This document shows positions 50,827-60,639 of a DNA stretch of 64,000 nucleotides, one piece after another (the first letter of the stretch is position 1; the number at the start of each line of letters is the position of its first letter). The DNA lies in contig CAJNDS010002745.1 in NCBI GenBank assembly GCA_905221605.1, forward strand, positions 358,501-422,500, given 5' to 3'. The stretch comes from Symbiodinium natans. Taxonomy: Eukaryota; Sar; Dinophyceae; Suessiales; Symbiodiniaceae. The position numbers were made by a program, and so were the translations under genes. The notes beneath the pieces were generated by a model, which had not been told where the DNA came from, searched no databases, and saw only the letters and a list, made by a program, of their open reading frames with translations.

Positions 50827-51055
50827 GTGTAGGGTTTAGGGTTAGGGTTTAGGGCTTAGGGCTTAGGGTTTAGGGTTTAGGGTTTAGGGTTTAGGGTTTA
50901 AGGTTTAGGGTTTAGGGTTTAGGTTTAGGGTTTAGGGTTTAGGGTTTAGGGTTTAGGGTTTAGGGTTTAGGGTTTAGGGTTTAGGGTTTAGGGTTTAGGG
51001 TTTAGGGTTGAGGGTTTAGGGTTTAGGGTTTTGGGTTTTGGGTTTTGGGTTTAGT
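50827..51055 (+). repeat. TTTAGGG array, about 31 units, slightly degenerate
   Basis: Long array with CTTAGGG, TTGAGGG and TTTTGGG variants towards the ends. Confidence 0.95.
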
Positions 51056-51219
51056 GGGGATGTTGCAATGCTCAGCCCTAAATCGACCTCCACCCACCCC
51101 CCTCTTACCCCCAGGCACCCTGTCAGATTCCCAAATAGCTCCTTTCAGGTACCCCGGCTTGGGGTTTAGGGTTTAGGGTTTGGGGTCTAGGGTTGAGGGT
51201 TTTATGGTATGCATGCGGG

Positions 51220-51345
51220 AGCGGGCCTACCATTTTCGCGGCCCGGCTAAGCCATTGACACAAGTCGACTCTGCCAAGCGTACGCGGGCCATCAAATTGT
51301 GGCCCTATTCGGTCAGCTCTTGAGAAGAAATAAGCACCCTTGAGA
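51220..51345 (-). CDS. Exon of an unrecognised gene
   Basis: Acceptor TTTCTCAAG; reads GAYFFSRADRIGPQFDGPRT then LGRVDLCQWLSRAAKM, possible donor GTAGGC. Long, chemically sensible and with only one good frame. Unrecognised. Confidence 0.55.
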
Positions 51346-51537
51346 AAAAGACTTTCGATGGGTTTCGGGTTCATGGTTGAGGGTTCTTGAGAAGATTGCC
51401 TGCAGGCGTATGCAAGAAACCCAAAACAGAAGCCCTGAACCCCAGGGGCCAAAACCCTAAACCTCTAAACCCCTACACCCGTCACCTGGTTCAAAACCCT
51501 AAACCCTGAAACCCCTACACCCTAAAAATCGAACTCC

Positions 51538-51598
51538 AGGCTCTTCTTCTGTGCATGAGAGACCAAGCCTCCTCAAGTTGTTCAGCAACATGGTTTCG
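51538..51598 (-). CDS. Candidate exon, possible start
   Basis: Reads MLLNNLRRLGLSCTEEEPG. Located just upstream of 51,220-51,345 on the same strand, so may start the same gene. Confidence 0.45.
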
Positions 51599-51702
51599 GG
51601 TTTAGGGTTTAGGGTCAAGGTTTAGGGCCGCGAAACCTGTTGGGCAGGAGGGGTAGGGGTAAGTAATCCCATGGGATTAAACCCTAAACCCTAAACCCTA
51701 AA

Positions 51703-51803
51703 CCCTAAGTCTCAACGCCTTTTGCACCTTCTGCAAGAGGACTTCTGAAGAGCTGAAGCAGCTACTGCTTTTGTACAGCAGGATGGGGCTCCCCCGGCCT
51801 GAG
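51703..51803 (+). CDS. Plus-strand exon
   Basis: Reads LNAFCTFCKRTSEELKQLLL then LYSRMGLPRPE, with donor GTTTAGG at its edge and acceptor CCCTAAG. The CxxC and Leu-rich helix look coding; the minus strand is also open but less sensible. Confidence 0.5.
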
Positions 51804-52224
51804 GTTTAGGGTGTATCAATCCCTGAATACTAAACGTTGGGGTTTAGGGTTTAGGGTTTAGGGTTTAGGGGTTAGGGTTTAATTGGGGTTTAGAGTTTGG
51901 GTTTGTGGCTTAGTCAATCTGACAATAAAATGGAGGCTCTAGAGGGCCTGTGGGATTCCAAGGCATTAAGGTTTGGGGTTTTAGGGTGTAGCGTTTAGGG
52001 CATTTAGGGTTTAGGGTTTAGAGTTTAGGGGTTTAGGCCAAGGGTTTAGGGGTTTGGGTTTAGAGGGGGCGGGCAGGAGGGGAGGGGGAGAATGTGCAGT
52101 CCTAATGCCAAAGCCCTAAACCCCGCACCCTGAACCCCCTGTAGCCCTAAGAACCCAAGCCACCCCAACACTAAACCCAAACCCTGTTAAACCCAAAGCC
52201 CCCAAACCCCTATACCCCAAACCT

Positions 52225-52253
52225 CAACCCCTCCCCCCCACCCCCCCCCCCCC

Positions 52254-52290
<37 letters not shown>

Positions 52291-52291
52291 A

Positions 52292-52323
<32 letters not shown>

Positions 52324-52327
52324 CCCC
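52225..52327 (+). repeat. C tract, about 100 bp
   Basis: Almost pure C with a few A, flanked by CCCTAAA-type DNA. Confidence 0.9.
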
Positions 52328-52504
52328 AAACTCTGAACCACTAAACCCTAAACCCCTCAACCCCTCAGCCCCAAATCACCTATAACCCTAAACCCTAAAC
52401 CCTAAAACCCCTACACCCTAAAGCCCCCTCCCTAAACCCTAAACCCTAAACCCTAAACCCTAAACCCTAAACCCTAAACCCTAAAACACACCCTCAAACC
52501 CCAT

Positions 52505-52598
52505 GGGCAAGGCGGAGCCCCAGGTTGGCTGACGAATTTCGGGGGCCGTTCGGCGTGGGAGAGCTCCTTCTCACGGCACAGCAAGCCATGTCCCAGGG
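52505..52598. CDS. Candidate exon, strand unresolved
   Basis: Plus: acceptor GCCCCAG, LADEFRGPFGVGELLLTAQQ then AMSQ. Minus: LLCREKELSHAERPPKFVSQ. Both open. Confidence 0.4.
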
Positions 52599-52824
52599 TT
52601 TAGGGTTTAGGGTTTAGGGTTTACGGTTTAGGGTTTAGGGTTTAGGGTTTAGGGTTTAGGGTTTAGGAACTCTAGAAGTTCAGGGTTTGAGGAGTCTAAG
52701 GGTTTAGGGGCTTAGGGTTTCAGGGTTGATGGGTTTTGGCGATTTTGGGTTGAGGCTTTAGGGTTTAGGGTTTAGGCGTTTGGGATTGAGAGGGCTTAGA
52801 AAGGGGTAAACCCCTAAATTTCCT

Positions 52825-52915
52825 AAACCCTAAACCCTAAACCCTAAACCCTAAACCCTAAACCCTAAACCCTAAACCCTAAACCCTAAACCCTAAATCC
52901 TAAATCCTAAACCCA
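52825..52915 (-). repeat. CCCTAAA array, about 13 units
   Basis: Perfect heptamers, last units CCTAAAT. Confidence 0.95.
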
Positions 52916-52916
52916 A

Positions 52917-52949
52917 GCCACCCCACTTCCAGCCTCCACGAGCTGTGGG
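52917..52949 (-). CDS. Possible short exon
   Basis: Excellent acceptor (CCTTTCCCTGCCCCCACAG) followed by LVEAGSGVAW and then telomeric DNA with a GTTTAGG-type donor. Short. Confidence 0.4.
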
Positions 52950-53055
52950 GGCAGGGAAAGGCATCAGGTGCAGGCGAGCGGTCTGGGGCTGTCTTCTGCC
53001 TTCTGCCTTGTGGTCTAAATGAGAACTCGTGGTCCATCGACTCTGTTCAAGAGTG

Positions 53056-53225
53056 GATATATATATATATATATGTATATACGTATATGCATGTATAGAA
53101 TAATAATCATCATCCTCATCCTCATCATCATCATCATAATAGTAATAATAATACTAATGAGAATATTACTAATAATACTAATAATAATGATGATAAACAT
53201 AATAATAATAAGTATATTCACATAC
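53056..53225 (+). repeat. TA and ATC/AAT microsatellites
   Basis: TATATA (53,056-53,090), then CATCATCAT and AATAATACT repeats. Ile/Met-rich open frames are artefacts. Confidence 0.9.
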
Positions 53226-53387
53226 ATTATCATGTAAAAGAAATGACCCTATGCCATATGATTAAACCCTAGACCCACCTCCGAAGCTCGAAACCTCACG
53301 TCAGAAGGTTTCGGGTTTCGGGTTTCGGGTTTACGGTTTAGGGTTCGGGTTCGGGTCTGCATGGCCGCGGAAGTCTCTCGGTACTGA

Positions 53388-53603
53388 CACCATCTGCAGT
53401 GATTCGTACGCTCGCTTTTGCTTGGTAGCCCGGGAACCATATTTTAGTACGGGCACCCTAAACCCTAAACCCTTTTCAACCCAAAACCCCAAAATCCACC
53501 CTGTTTTGGGTTGGTTACCCTAAACCCGAAACCCTAAAAGGGTACCACTGCGCTACCAAGTTCGGTGCAGACTTCGATGGGCCCGGTGGCGAGCAACGGA
53601 GGA
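53388..53603 (-). CDS. Two exons joined over a family B intron
   Basis: Upstream exon 53,557-53,603 reads IPPLLATGPIEVCTEL and ends CTTG at the TIR. The downstream exon starts at 53,420 and, in the phase 1 frame, reads AKASVRITAD to a donor GTGTCA at 53,387 (or further, through GVSTERLPRPCR). Unrecognised protein. Confidence 0.5.
53421..53556 (-). mobile_element. Intron = family B element interrupted by CCCTAAA
   Basis: 136 nt. Minus strand: starts GTAGCGCAGTGGTACCCTTT, ends GGTTCCCGGGCTACCAAG. Two telomere-type insertions (about 53,456-53,475 and 53,517-53,538) split the family B interior. Confidence 0.75.
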
Positions 53604-53646
53604 ATTAGGGTTTAGGGTTTAGGGTTTCGGGTTTAGGGTTTAGGGT

Positions 53647-53760
53647 GACCCAAGAGCAACCTAGGAACAAAAAGTGCGCCCTTTTTTGGATTACAGGGAA
53701 CTATAAGGGAACCCAAGCCCTAAAAACTCGGAACAAGGGCCGACTCTGGGTCCCAGTATA
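53647..53760. mobile_element. Family C element
   Basis: Left CCTAGGAACAAAAAGTGCGC; right GGGCCGACTCTGGGTCCCAG. No coding capacity. Confidence 0.55.
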
Positions 53761-54289
53761 TACTAGCATCTCCCCAAATTAGAGGCCTATTGGTTTAGGG
53801 TTTAGGGTTTAGGGTTTAGGGTTTAGGGTATTCACTAGGGGCTACACACGTTAATTGCTGCCAACATGAGGGCAGCGCCTAAAACTTAAATCCCTAAGCC
53901 CTAGACAAAGGGGGGAAAATGAAGGGACCCCTATAGAAGGGACCGTCAAAATGATTCCTGTATAAACCCTTATATATATATATGTACCTTATATATGTAT
54001 ATATATATATACATATATATATATGCTACCCCCCCCCCCCCAGCGACCTACCCTTTTTAGGCCTTTTTAAGCCTTTTTAACAAAAAATAACAAAGAAGGC
54101 CCAAAAGTCGCGTAGTTAATCACCGGGTAATGAAGGACAGTTACTGGGACACCCACCTCACAGACCCCGATAAGCCAGCATTGGAAGAATCTACATTTTG
54201 AATCTGAAGCAGACAATGCTGTTTTTAGATGTTTAGATCAGTGTTTTTCTATGCAAATTGTGCGTTTCAAGGGCAATTAATGTTTTGTT

Positions 54290-55020
54290 GAGCAACTAAT
54301 GTATTTATACAATTGTGTTTGTACGAGGCAAAGTATTAATCAAATAGTGAAACATTTTTCTTGGTTCTATACGAATTTAGCTATTCGAGTAATTATTAAG
54401 CAAAGAGCCCAATTTGACTCAAGTGAATACTATTTAAAGGAGCATACTCAACCAAGATACGAAATAAACACCATTCTCAACCAAAAAATGGCAAAGTGTG
54501 TGTTTAAAGTGCAAATACTGTATTTATACAATTGTGTTTGTACTAGGCAAAGTATGCTCTCTGAAAAGTACACTGAAATACCTTATGTTTACATATTCAT
54601 GAATCGTTTTTATATTTGAAATAATCATTTTATGCGAATTTAGCTACTAGAGTAATAATTAAGCAAATAGCCCAATTTGACTCAAGTGAATACCATTTAA
54701 AGGACCATACTCAACCAAAATACGAAAGAAGCACCATATTCAACCAAAATATGGCAAAGTGTGGTTTAAAGGGCAAATAGTGCTTTGTTGAGCAACTAAT
54801 GCATTGAAACAGTTGTGTTTATACCAGGCAAAGTATTATTGAAGTACTATCTGCAAAGTCAAATGAAACACCTTATGTTTACATATTCATGAAACAATTT
54901 TTTTGAAGTATTCATTCTATGCGAATTTAACTACTAGAGGAATTCTTAAGCAACTAGCCCAACTTGACTCAAGTGAATACTATTTAAAGGACCATACTCA
55001 ACCAAATACGAAATAAACAC
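54290..55020 (+). repeat. Three tandem ~260-bp repeats
   Basis: Each contains ATACAATTGTGTTTGTAC or a variant, then GCGAATTTAGCTACTAGAG, CCCAATTTGACTCAAGTGAA and CATACTCAACCAA. Copies start near 54,293, 54,521 and 54,793; a fourth diverged copy begins near 55,528. Confidence 0.75.
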
Positions 55021-55739
55021 TTGCGGAAATGGAAACGGTTCTACCTACATAACAATGAGACAAAGATTGCTGAAGTATTCACTAAAGACCACTTATTTAC
55101 TATGTCTGAAAAGCACAATTTGCATGAGCAAGCTTAAAAATGCACAATAATGGAAATAGAAGCGGTTCTACTTACACAACGATGAAACAAAGATGTCTGA
55201 AGTATTCAATAAAGACCACATATATACTATGCTTGAAAAACGCAACTTGCACAATCAGGCTTAAAAAATGCACAAGAATGCTAGAAAAGTACTTAGTGAA
55301 GGCCATACACAAGCAAATTCAGAAATACATAAAAACATCCAAAAGCGCAAGCTTTTCAGGAGAATCTCTGGTAAAGTTTGGATTATAGGGTTTTGGGGTA
55401 TTCCTGGACGAGTAGGAGTCACTTTTTAAGCAAACAATTCTAAGCAATAAATACTTTTTCTCAAGACAAGTATTGCAAATGCTGCTTCTAGATAATTAAT
55501 CGCATTTACCAGGCAAATATTATCCATGCGAATTGAGCTACCAGAGCACCAAGTAATGGCTGAATAAGGTCTACTACACTTGAGTACAACCAAAAGATGC
55601 ACTAAACACTAGCGGCTCTACTTACATAATAACGAAACAAATAGTTCTGAAGCACTAGAAAGACCACTTGTATACTATTTCTAGCACAATTAGCATAAGC
55701 ACACTCAAAAATGCGTAGTTGTTGCCTCGTGACCGTGAA

Positions 55740-56010
55740 GGCGAACCAAAAAGCCAAAATACCAAAACCAAAAAACCAAAAATACCAAAACCAAAAAAAC
55801 CAAAAAAACCAAAACCAAAAAAACCAAAAATACCAAAAGAACCAATTTTCCGGGACTCTTGGAGAAGCCTCATAGGGCTTCTCCAAGAGTCCCGGAAAAT
55901 TGTGTTTTTTGGTATTTTTGGTTTTTTTGGTTTTGGTTTTTTTGGTTTTTTTGGTTTTTTTGGTTTTGGTTTTTTGGTTTTTTTGGTTTTGTTTTTTTTG
56001 GTTTTTCTAC
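55740..56010. repeat. Large inverted repeat (hairpin)
   Basis: A perfect 26-bp stem (55,844-55,869 with 55,876-55,901, 6-bp loop TCATAG) is extended outwards by CCAAAAATACCAAAA-type sequence on the left and GGTATTTTTGGTTTT-type on the right, for a total foldback of about 270 bp. Apparent Lys/Pro and Phe/Gly reading frames are translations of this repeat. Confidence 0.85.
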
Positions 56011-56512
56011 TGTCCCGTGTATGCGATTTTAGTTGTATTTTAGTCTACGCCCTAGGAAATACGCTATATTGCACACCGAGTTTGCTTGCAGTGCAGCTGG
56101 GTGACTTGAGACAAGGCGAAAAAGGGTAGGTCACTGGGGGGGGGGGGGGGGTACCATATATATATATATATATATATACACCGTATATATATATATATAC
56201 AGACCCTATGTACATATATATATATATACCTTGTATAGTGCCTGTATATCTAAGTCGCCCCCTTATCAGGGTCCTTCCTTTAGTCCCTTGATATACCCTA
56301 AACCCTAAGCCCCAAGCCCTGAACCCTAAGCCCTCAGCCCTGAACAGAAGGACTCTTCTGAATAACTGGTTTTATTTCGTAGGGAATGGAGGGAAGTAGG
56401 TACCTGAATATCCCCGGTTTAGGGTCATTCCAGATCAAGTAGGCTTAGGGTTTAGGGTTTAGGGTTTAGGGCTCAGGGTTATATCGACCCTTTGAGGGAT
56501 TCTGGAGGGCAC

Positions 56513-56550
56513 CTGATTCTAAAAAACCAGTAGGCTGTTCCCGAACTCAT
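56513..56550 (-). CDS. Possible first exon
   Basis: ATG at 56,548-56,550 in the context GCGACCATGA, reads MSSGTAYWFFRI to the donor GTGCCC. Short but well bounded. Confidence 0.45.
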
Positions 56551-56594
56551 GGTCGCAGAGGGTTTATAGGGTTTAGGGTTTAGGGATTCGGGAG

Positions 56595-56665
56595 CACAGG
56601 CCTAAACCCTAAACCCTAAACCCTAAGCCCTAAACCCTAAACCCTAAACCCTAAACCCTACGGGG
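56595..56665 (-). repeat. CCCTAAA array, about nine units
   Basis: Perfect heptamers beside a GC-rich island (56,660-56,765) that is open on both strands (plus: GEQRANWEPSQDDLRDLV). Confidence 0.9.
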
Positions 56666-56768
56666 CACATCCAAGGGCTCTGTGAAACAGCCGCCTGAAC
56701 CCCACGGAGGGGTGAACAGCGCGCGAATTGGGAGCCTTCACAAGACGACCTCCGGGACTTAGTGGGGT
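56660..56768. CDS. Candidate exon, strand unresolved
   Basis: Plus: GEQRANWEPSQDDLRDLV ending at TTTAGGG. Minus: GGRLVKAPNSRAVHPSVGFR then RLFHRALGCA. Unrecognised. Confidence 0.35.
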
Positions 56769-56782
56769 TTAGGGTTTAGGGT

Positions 56783-56885
56783 TTGAGGGTTTGAGGGTTT
56801 GAGGGTTTGAGGGTTTGAGGGTTTGAGGGTTTGAGGGTTTGAGGGTTTGAGGGTTTGAGGGTTTGAGGGTTTGAGGGTTTGAGGT
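56783..56885 (+). repeat. TTTGAGGG octamer array, 13 units
   Basis: Homogeneous GGGTTTGA octamers, a telomere-like variant found nowhere else in the window. Confidence 0.95.
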
Positions 56886-57047
56886 GTCGGGTTTAGGGTT
56901 TGGAGTTTAGGATTTGGGGTTGAGGGTTTTAGGATTTAGGAATGAGTGTTCGTGTTAGGATTATTTAGTGCAAGAGGTCACTAAACTTTAAGCGGTTTAG
57001 GGCTTGGGTTTCCTAAACCCTAAACCCTAAACCCTAAAACCCTAAAC

Positions 57048-57117
57048 CGTGAGTCGTCAGTAGAAACCCGAAGAAGCCCTGCTGAAGACTGGCGACTGAG
57101 GGGAAGCCGCTGTTGCT
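57048..57117 (-). CDS. Exon whose donor is a telomeric repeat
   Basis: Acceptor CCCGGAG, 70 nt, reads SNSGFPSVASLQQGFFGFLL then TTH, ends CTCACG/GTTTAGGGTTTTAGG. Unrecognised. Confidence 0.5.
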
Positions 57118-57334
57118 CTCCGGGTTTTACATTTAGGGTTTAGGGCACCCTCAACCCTAAACCCTAAACCCCAAACCCACCCTCAGCCCTCAGCATTCAT
57201 GAGCTCACATCGAGACGTTCAGTCGACCTTAGGGCTTACATGGAAACTATGGGCCCTTAGATGGGGGCCCTGTAAACCCATGGGCCCATACTTTCAAACC
57301 CCCTTTAACGAAGGTATGGGGCCATATTCAACCC

Positions 57335-57600
57335 TAAACCCTAAACCCTAAACCCTAAACCCTAAACCCTAAACCCTACGCTAAACCCTAAACCCTAAAC
57401 ATTCAGGGAGCATGTAGCTACCCTAAGCCTAGTTGTCCAGCACCTAGGGGAACGAAACGTTAACCTTTGGGATTATCAGGGGGTTCTAGTACCCCAAAAT
57501 GGATTTGAAAGGTTACCCCTAAACCCTAAACCCTAAACCCTAAACCCTAAACCCTAAACCCTAAACCCCCCTAAAACCCTAAACCCTACTCTACAACTAA
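57335..57600. repeat. CCCTAAA runs and a family E element interrupted by them
   Basis: Family E left end TAGTTGTCCAGCACCTAGGG at 57,427. Seven CCCTAAA units (57,517-57,570) separate it from the right end, ACAACTAAG, at about 57,593. Confidence 0.6.
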
Positions 57601-57639
57601 GTTAGACTTCAGGCTTTCGGGTTTAGGGTTTCGAGGGCC

Positions 57640-57835
57640 TCGAGGGCTTCAAGGGTTTCTGAGGGCAGAAAATCTGGATTCTTGGGTTTCGCAGGGCTTC
57701 TGTCGGTTTCTTGGGCTTCCTCAAGAAATTCTGATGCTTCTAGGGTTTCTACAGTTTCTAGAGTTTCTGTCGGTTTCTTGGGGACCCTTACGGATTCTGA
57801 GGCTTCTAGGGCTTCTAGAGTTTCTATGGCTTCTT
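57640..57835 (+). repeat. Degenerate TTTCTAGGG/TTTCTTGGG array
   Basis: About 15 loosely conserved 9-12-base units containing GGGTTTCT, GGGCTTCT or GAGTTTCT. Telomere-like ancestry is plausible but degenerate. Confidence 0.7.
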
Positions 57836-57849
57836 AAGACTTCAGACAG

Positions 57850-57955
57850 CGTCCCGCCTGCGAAGAGAGAGTTGAAACGGTACAAACGGGCCAAAAGCAG
57901 GCTCGGCCTCGCCACAAGGCCATCGAAACGCAGGGACTCCAGTACCCAAAACCCT
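57850..57955 (-). CDS. Candidate exon
   Basis: Minus strand: VLESLRFDGLVARPSLLLAR then LYRFNSLFAG to a GC donor. The plus strand is also open (VPPAKRELKRYKRAKSRLGL). The minus frame has the more protein-like composition. Confidence 0.4.
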
Positions 57956-58021
57956 AAACCCTAAACCCGAAACCCAAAACCCTAGCCCTAAACCCTATAA
58001 ACCCCCTGCGAGTGGAATCTT

Positions 58022-58069
58022 CTATATCTCGGCCTTCTCTTGGATGAACGCTGAACGCTGCGGCCAGTT
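58022..58069 (-). CDS. Terminal exon
   Basis: Strong acceptor (GTTCTATTCTGTGCTCACAG), 15 codons NWPQRSAFIQEKAEI and a TAG. Another frame stays open longer. Confidence 0.45.
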   Translation of the reverse strand, partial: NWPQRSAFIQEKAEI

Positions 58070-58504
58070 CTGTGAGCACAGAATAGAACCAACAAGCTAT
58101 TTTAGATAGAGCGCTGCCTCAAACTCTATGTCGCATAACCCCAGCAAAACCCTAACAAGGTTTCGGGTTTAGGGTTTATGGGGTTTATAGGGTTTATGGG
58201 GTATGGGGTATAGTAGGGTTTAGGGTTTAGGGGTTTAGGGGGATCTATAAACCACCCCAAAAGCCCTAGAAACCTCAAAAGCCAGACGTCAATATGTTGA
58301 AAGCCCTAGAAAGACCTATCAGCCGTAGTCCATCAGCCGTCGTCCCTCCCAACACCCCGACCTCTGCACCCTATGGAATCCTGAACCCTATCAGCCTTAT
58401 GACGCCTAGTGTTCCGAAACCCTAAACCCTAGACACCAAACCCCAAACCCCAAACCCCAAACCCCAAACCCTAAACCCTAAACACCCAACTCTTCCCGCC
58501 TCAC

Positions 58505-58578
58505 GCGGCTGGAGTTTCGTCATCCGCCCTGCGACCCTGACACGGGGCAGGCATGAGAGCGAACCCGGGCTTGGGTGT
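58505..58578 (-). CDS. Candidate exon
   Basis: Reads PGFALMPAPCQGRRADDETP then AA, with donor GTGAGG or a stop TGA immediately after. Flanked by CCCTAAA (left) and TTTAGGG (right). Confidence 0.35.
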
Positions 58579-58579
58579 T

Positions 58580-58652
58580 TAGGGTTTAGGGGTTTAGGGT
58601 TTAGGGTTTAGGGTTTAGGGTTTAGGGTTTAGGGTTTAGGGTTTAGGGTCGT
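58580..58652 (+). repeat. TTTAGGG array, about 10 units
   Basis: Perfect heptamers leading straight into a family C element (58,650-58,770). Confidence 0.95.
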
Positions 58653-58769
58653 AGTAGCCTAGGACCCGGAGTAGTCCCTTAGTTCCTTTCTTTAGGGTTG
58701 GGGTTCCCTTCTGATCCCCTTAAGACTAAAAAGGGGCACCCTGTTTTATTTCTAGGCTACTCCTGTGTC

Positions 58770-59200
58770 TGGTAGCTACAGCACCCTTAGGAATTGTTTC
58801 GTATTTCTACTTATATAAAGCCAGGGGAATATGAGAACTAGTATGTTCTTCTTCGTTCAGGTTCTAAGGGGAGTATAGTAGTAGAGGCCTACAATAGATT
58901 GGGCCACCAAGCTATAAGTAGCGCCATAAGTGCCTTAAAGTGGGTCAGAAGTCTTTTCTTGAGGATAGCAGGTGCCCCCAGCTATAAGTAGGGCTACAAG
59001 TGCCCTAGAGAGGGTTTTAAGCATCAGCTTAAAGACTCGGGCTGAGTAGGGGCCAGGGTTTAGGCGCTTAGGCTACTTCGAACCTACTTCTCACCGCGGT
59101 TCTGCCCACCTAAGAAGTCCCCTCAGTATATCCTGCCCACGGCTCTACTCAGGTCATGAGTATAGAGAGGGTACATTCTAGAACTACCCTGAACCCTAAA
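58770..59200. other. Heptamer-poor stretch with short repeated phrases
   Basis: CAAGCTATAAGTAG and CCAGCTATAAGTAG recur at 58,910 and 58,978, each followed by a CTACAAGTGCC-like phrase: probably remnants of another TIR family. No exon seen. Confidence 0.4.
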
Positions 59201-59254
59201 CCCTATAAACCCTAACCCTAAACCCTACACCCTAAACCCTAAATAGATCGGCAC

Positions 59255-59297
59255 TTTGGGGCCCAAGTATTTCATAAGGTACATGGACCCTTAGGGG
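59255..59297. mobile_element. Half of a family A element
   Basis: Only the right arm (TTGGGGCCCAAGTATTTC ... GGTACATGGACCCTTAGGG) is present; the left side is CCCTAAA. Confidence 0.55.
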
Positions 59298-59304
59298 GTC
59301 CTTT

Positions 59305-59376
59305 GGGGGTGCAGGTAACACTGCTGCCAGCTTGCTTTAGCTACGCACGTAGGCTGTATGTCGGCGTACAAGATGA
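59305..59376 (-). CDS. Candidate exon
   Basis: Reads LILYADIQPTCVAKASWQQC then YL. Sits next to the family A half-element. Unrecognised. Confidence 0.45.
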
Positions 59377-59389
59377 GGGTTGAGGGTTT

Positions 59390-59525
59390 AAGGTTTAGGG
59401 TTCTGGGTTCAGGTTCAGGGTTTATAGGGTTTAGGGCATTGACGTCCACATGCCCCAAGGTTTAGGGTTCTGGGTTTGGGTTCAGGGTTTATAGGGTTTA
59501 GGGCACTGACATCCACATGCCCCTG
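59390..59525 (+). repeat. Tandem duplication, about 66 bp twice
   Basis: The unit from GGTTTAGGGTTCTGGGTT to GACxTCCACATGCCCC occurs twice (59,391-59,456 and 59,459-59,524), again combining telomeric units with a unique piece. Confidence 0.8.
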
Positions 59526-59900
59526 ACCATGCAACATCAGAGTTACAGGCTTGCATTACTGTATGAACCTGGTTAAAGTGTCTCACAGTATACAGAATTG
59601 CAGAATATACGTACAAGCACCCCCTTCCCCCCCTCAGTTGCAAACAGACTTATGAGGGCCCTTCAAGAGGTTGTAAGTGCTCTTAACTCAAGTTAGCATA
59701 GGAAGGCGTCCACCAACTTGTAGTATAGTATAAACAGGTTCCAGAAGATTACCGAAATCTACCGCCTATTAGCAACTACTTAACCAGATTCTTGTTTACA
59801 TCAACTGAACCGCCACAGTAGGGTCATGTGGCACATCAAAAAGGCCAGTGCTAGCTAAGGCAACCTTGCTTAAGTTCCGTAACAAGAACCTCCGTAAAAC
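59526..59900. other. Heptamer-free stretch, no gene seen
   Basis: Moderate GC, stops in all frames. Could be intergenic or untranslated. Confidence 0.35.
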
Positions 59901-59983
59901 CCTAAACAGGGTTTAGGGTTTAGGGCCGTAAACCCTATCCCTAAACCCTAAACCCTAAACCCTAAATCCTACATCCTACACCC

Positions 59984-60085
59984 GTGGTGCATCTCTGGCT
60001 AGCACTGGGGTGCCCGACGGGTCTCTTCATGCCGCGGGAGGCCTATGCGGAAAGCACAGGGTCCCACTATAAACGTCTAAAACTG
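59984..60085. CDS. Candidate exon, strand unresolved
   Basis: Minus (59,984-60,043): acceptor GCTTTCCGCATAG, ASRGMKRPVGHPSASQRCTT, donor GTGTAG. Plus: VHLWLALGCPTGLFMPREAY then AESTGSHYKRLKLNRAS, open over 40 codons. Confidence 0.45.
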
Positions 60086-60109
60086 AACAGGGCTTCGGAT
60101 ATGGGTTCA

Positions 60110-60200
60110 GGGTTTAGGGTTTAGGGTTTAGGGTTTAGGGTTTAGGGTTTAGGGTTTAGGGTTTAGGGTTTAGGGTTTACGGTTTAGGGTTTAGGGCGTG
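60110..60200 (+). repeat. TTTAGGG array, about 12 units
   Basis: Perfect heptamers with one TTTACGG. Confidence 0.95.
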
Positions 60201-60266
60201 GGGTTTAAGGTTTAGGGTTTAGGCTGTAGGGTTTAGGGTTGTAGGAGTTGTAGGGTTTAAGGGCAC

Positions 60267-60296
60267 GCCTCAAGCTCTTTACCTTGAGTCTAGAGT
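60267..60296 (-). CDS. 30-nt micro-exon candidate
   Basis: Acceptor AAAGATAG and ideal donor CTCAAG/GTAAAG enclose VHAEYSRLK. Confidence 0.4.
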
Positions 60297-60404
60297 ATTC
60301 AGCATGCACCCTATCTTTGCTAGGGTTTAGGGTTGCGTAAGTTAGACAAACCCTAAACCCTAAACCCTAAACCCTGAACCCTAAACCCTAAACCCTAAAC
60401 CCTA

Positions 60405-60460
60405 AACTTCGCACTCTTTATGGGCAGCGTCCCTGAGCCTGAGGAAAACCCTGCTCTAGG
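60405..60460 (-). CDS. Short exon candidate
   Basis: Acceptor TTCCTCAG, reads LRDAAHKECE, ends GAA/GTTTAGGG. A telomeric unit supplies the donor. Confidence 0.45.
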
Positions 60461-60639
60461 GCTTGTACATGGGGCCCTTAGGGTTGTAGCCTTGAGTTTG
60501 GGAGGACCCTTTGAAAAGATGGTTTAGGGTTTTGGCTTTAGGGTTTAGGGTTTAGGGCTTAGGGAGGTAGTATAAGGGCCATGATGATAGTATTACATTG
60601 AGTCGGAACCTTTGGGGGTCTGCTGACAAGCTTAAGTAC

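Larger units (their letters stand above)
54025..56152. mobile_element. 2.1-kb AT-rich TIR element, non-autonomous
   Basis: Left end: C13 then CAGCGACCTACCCTTTTT (54,041-54,058). Right end: AAAAAGGGTAGGTCACTG (56,119-56,136) then G16. These are inverted copies with one mismatch, and TA-rich repeats continue outwards on both sides (53,970-54,024; 56,153-56,235). The interior is much more AT-rich than the rest of the window and has no heptamers. It holds three ~260-bp tandem copies (about 54,290-55,020), two adjacent ~120-bp copies (about 55,021-55,265) with a diverged third at about 55,610, and a hairpin. No transposase is recognisable: open frames are short. Confidence 0.7.

Noticed and set aside
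55602-56129. Phe/Gly/Trp-rich and Lys/Pro-rich open frames
   Set aside because: They follow the hairpin's CCAAAAAxACC and GGTxTTTTTGG repeats, not protein constraint.
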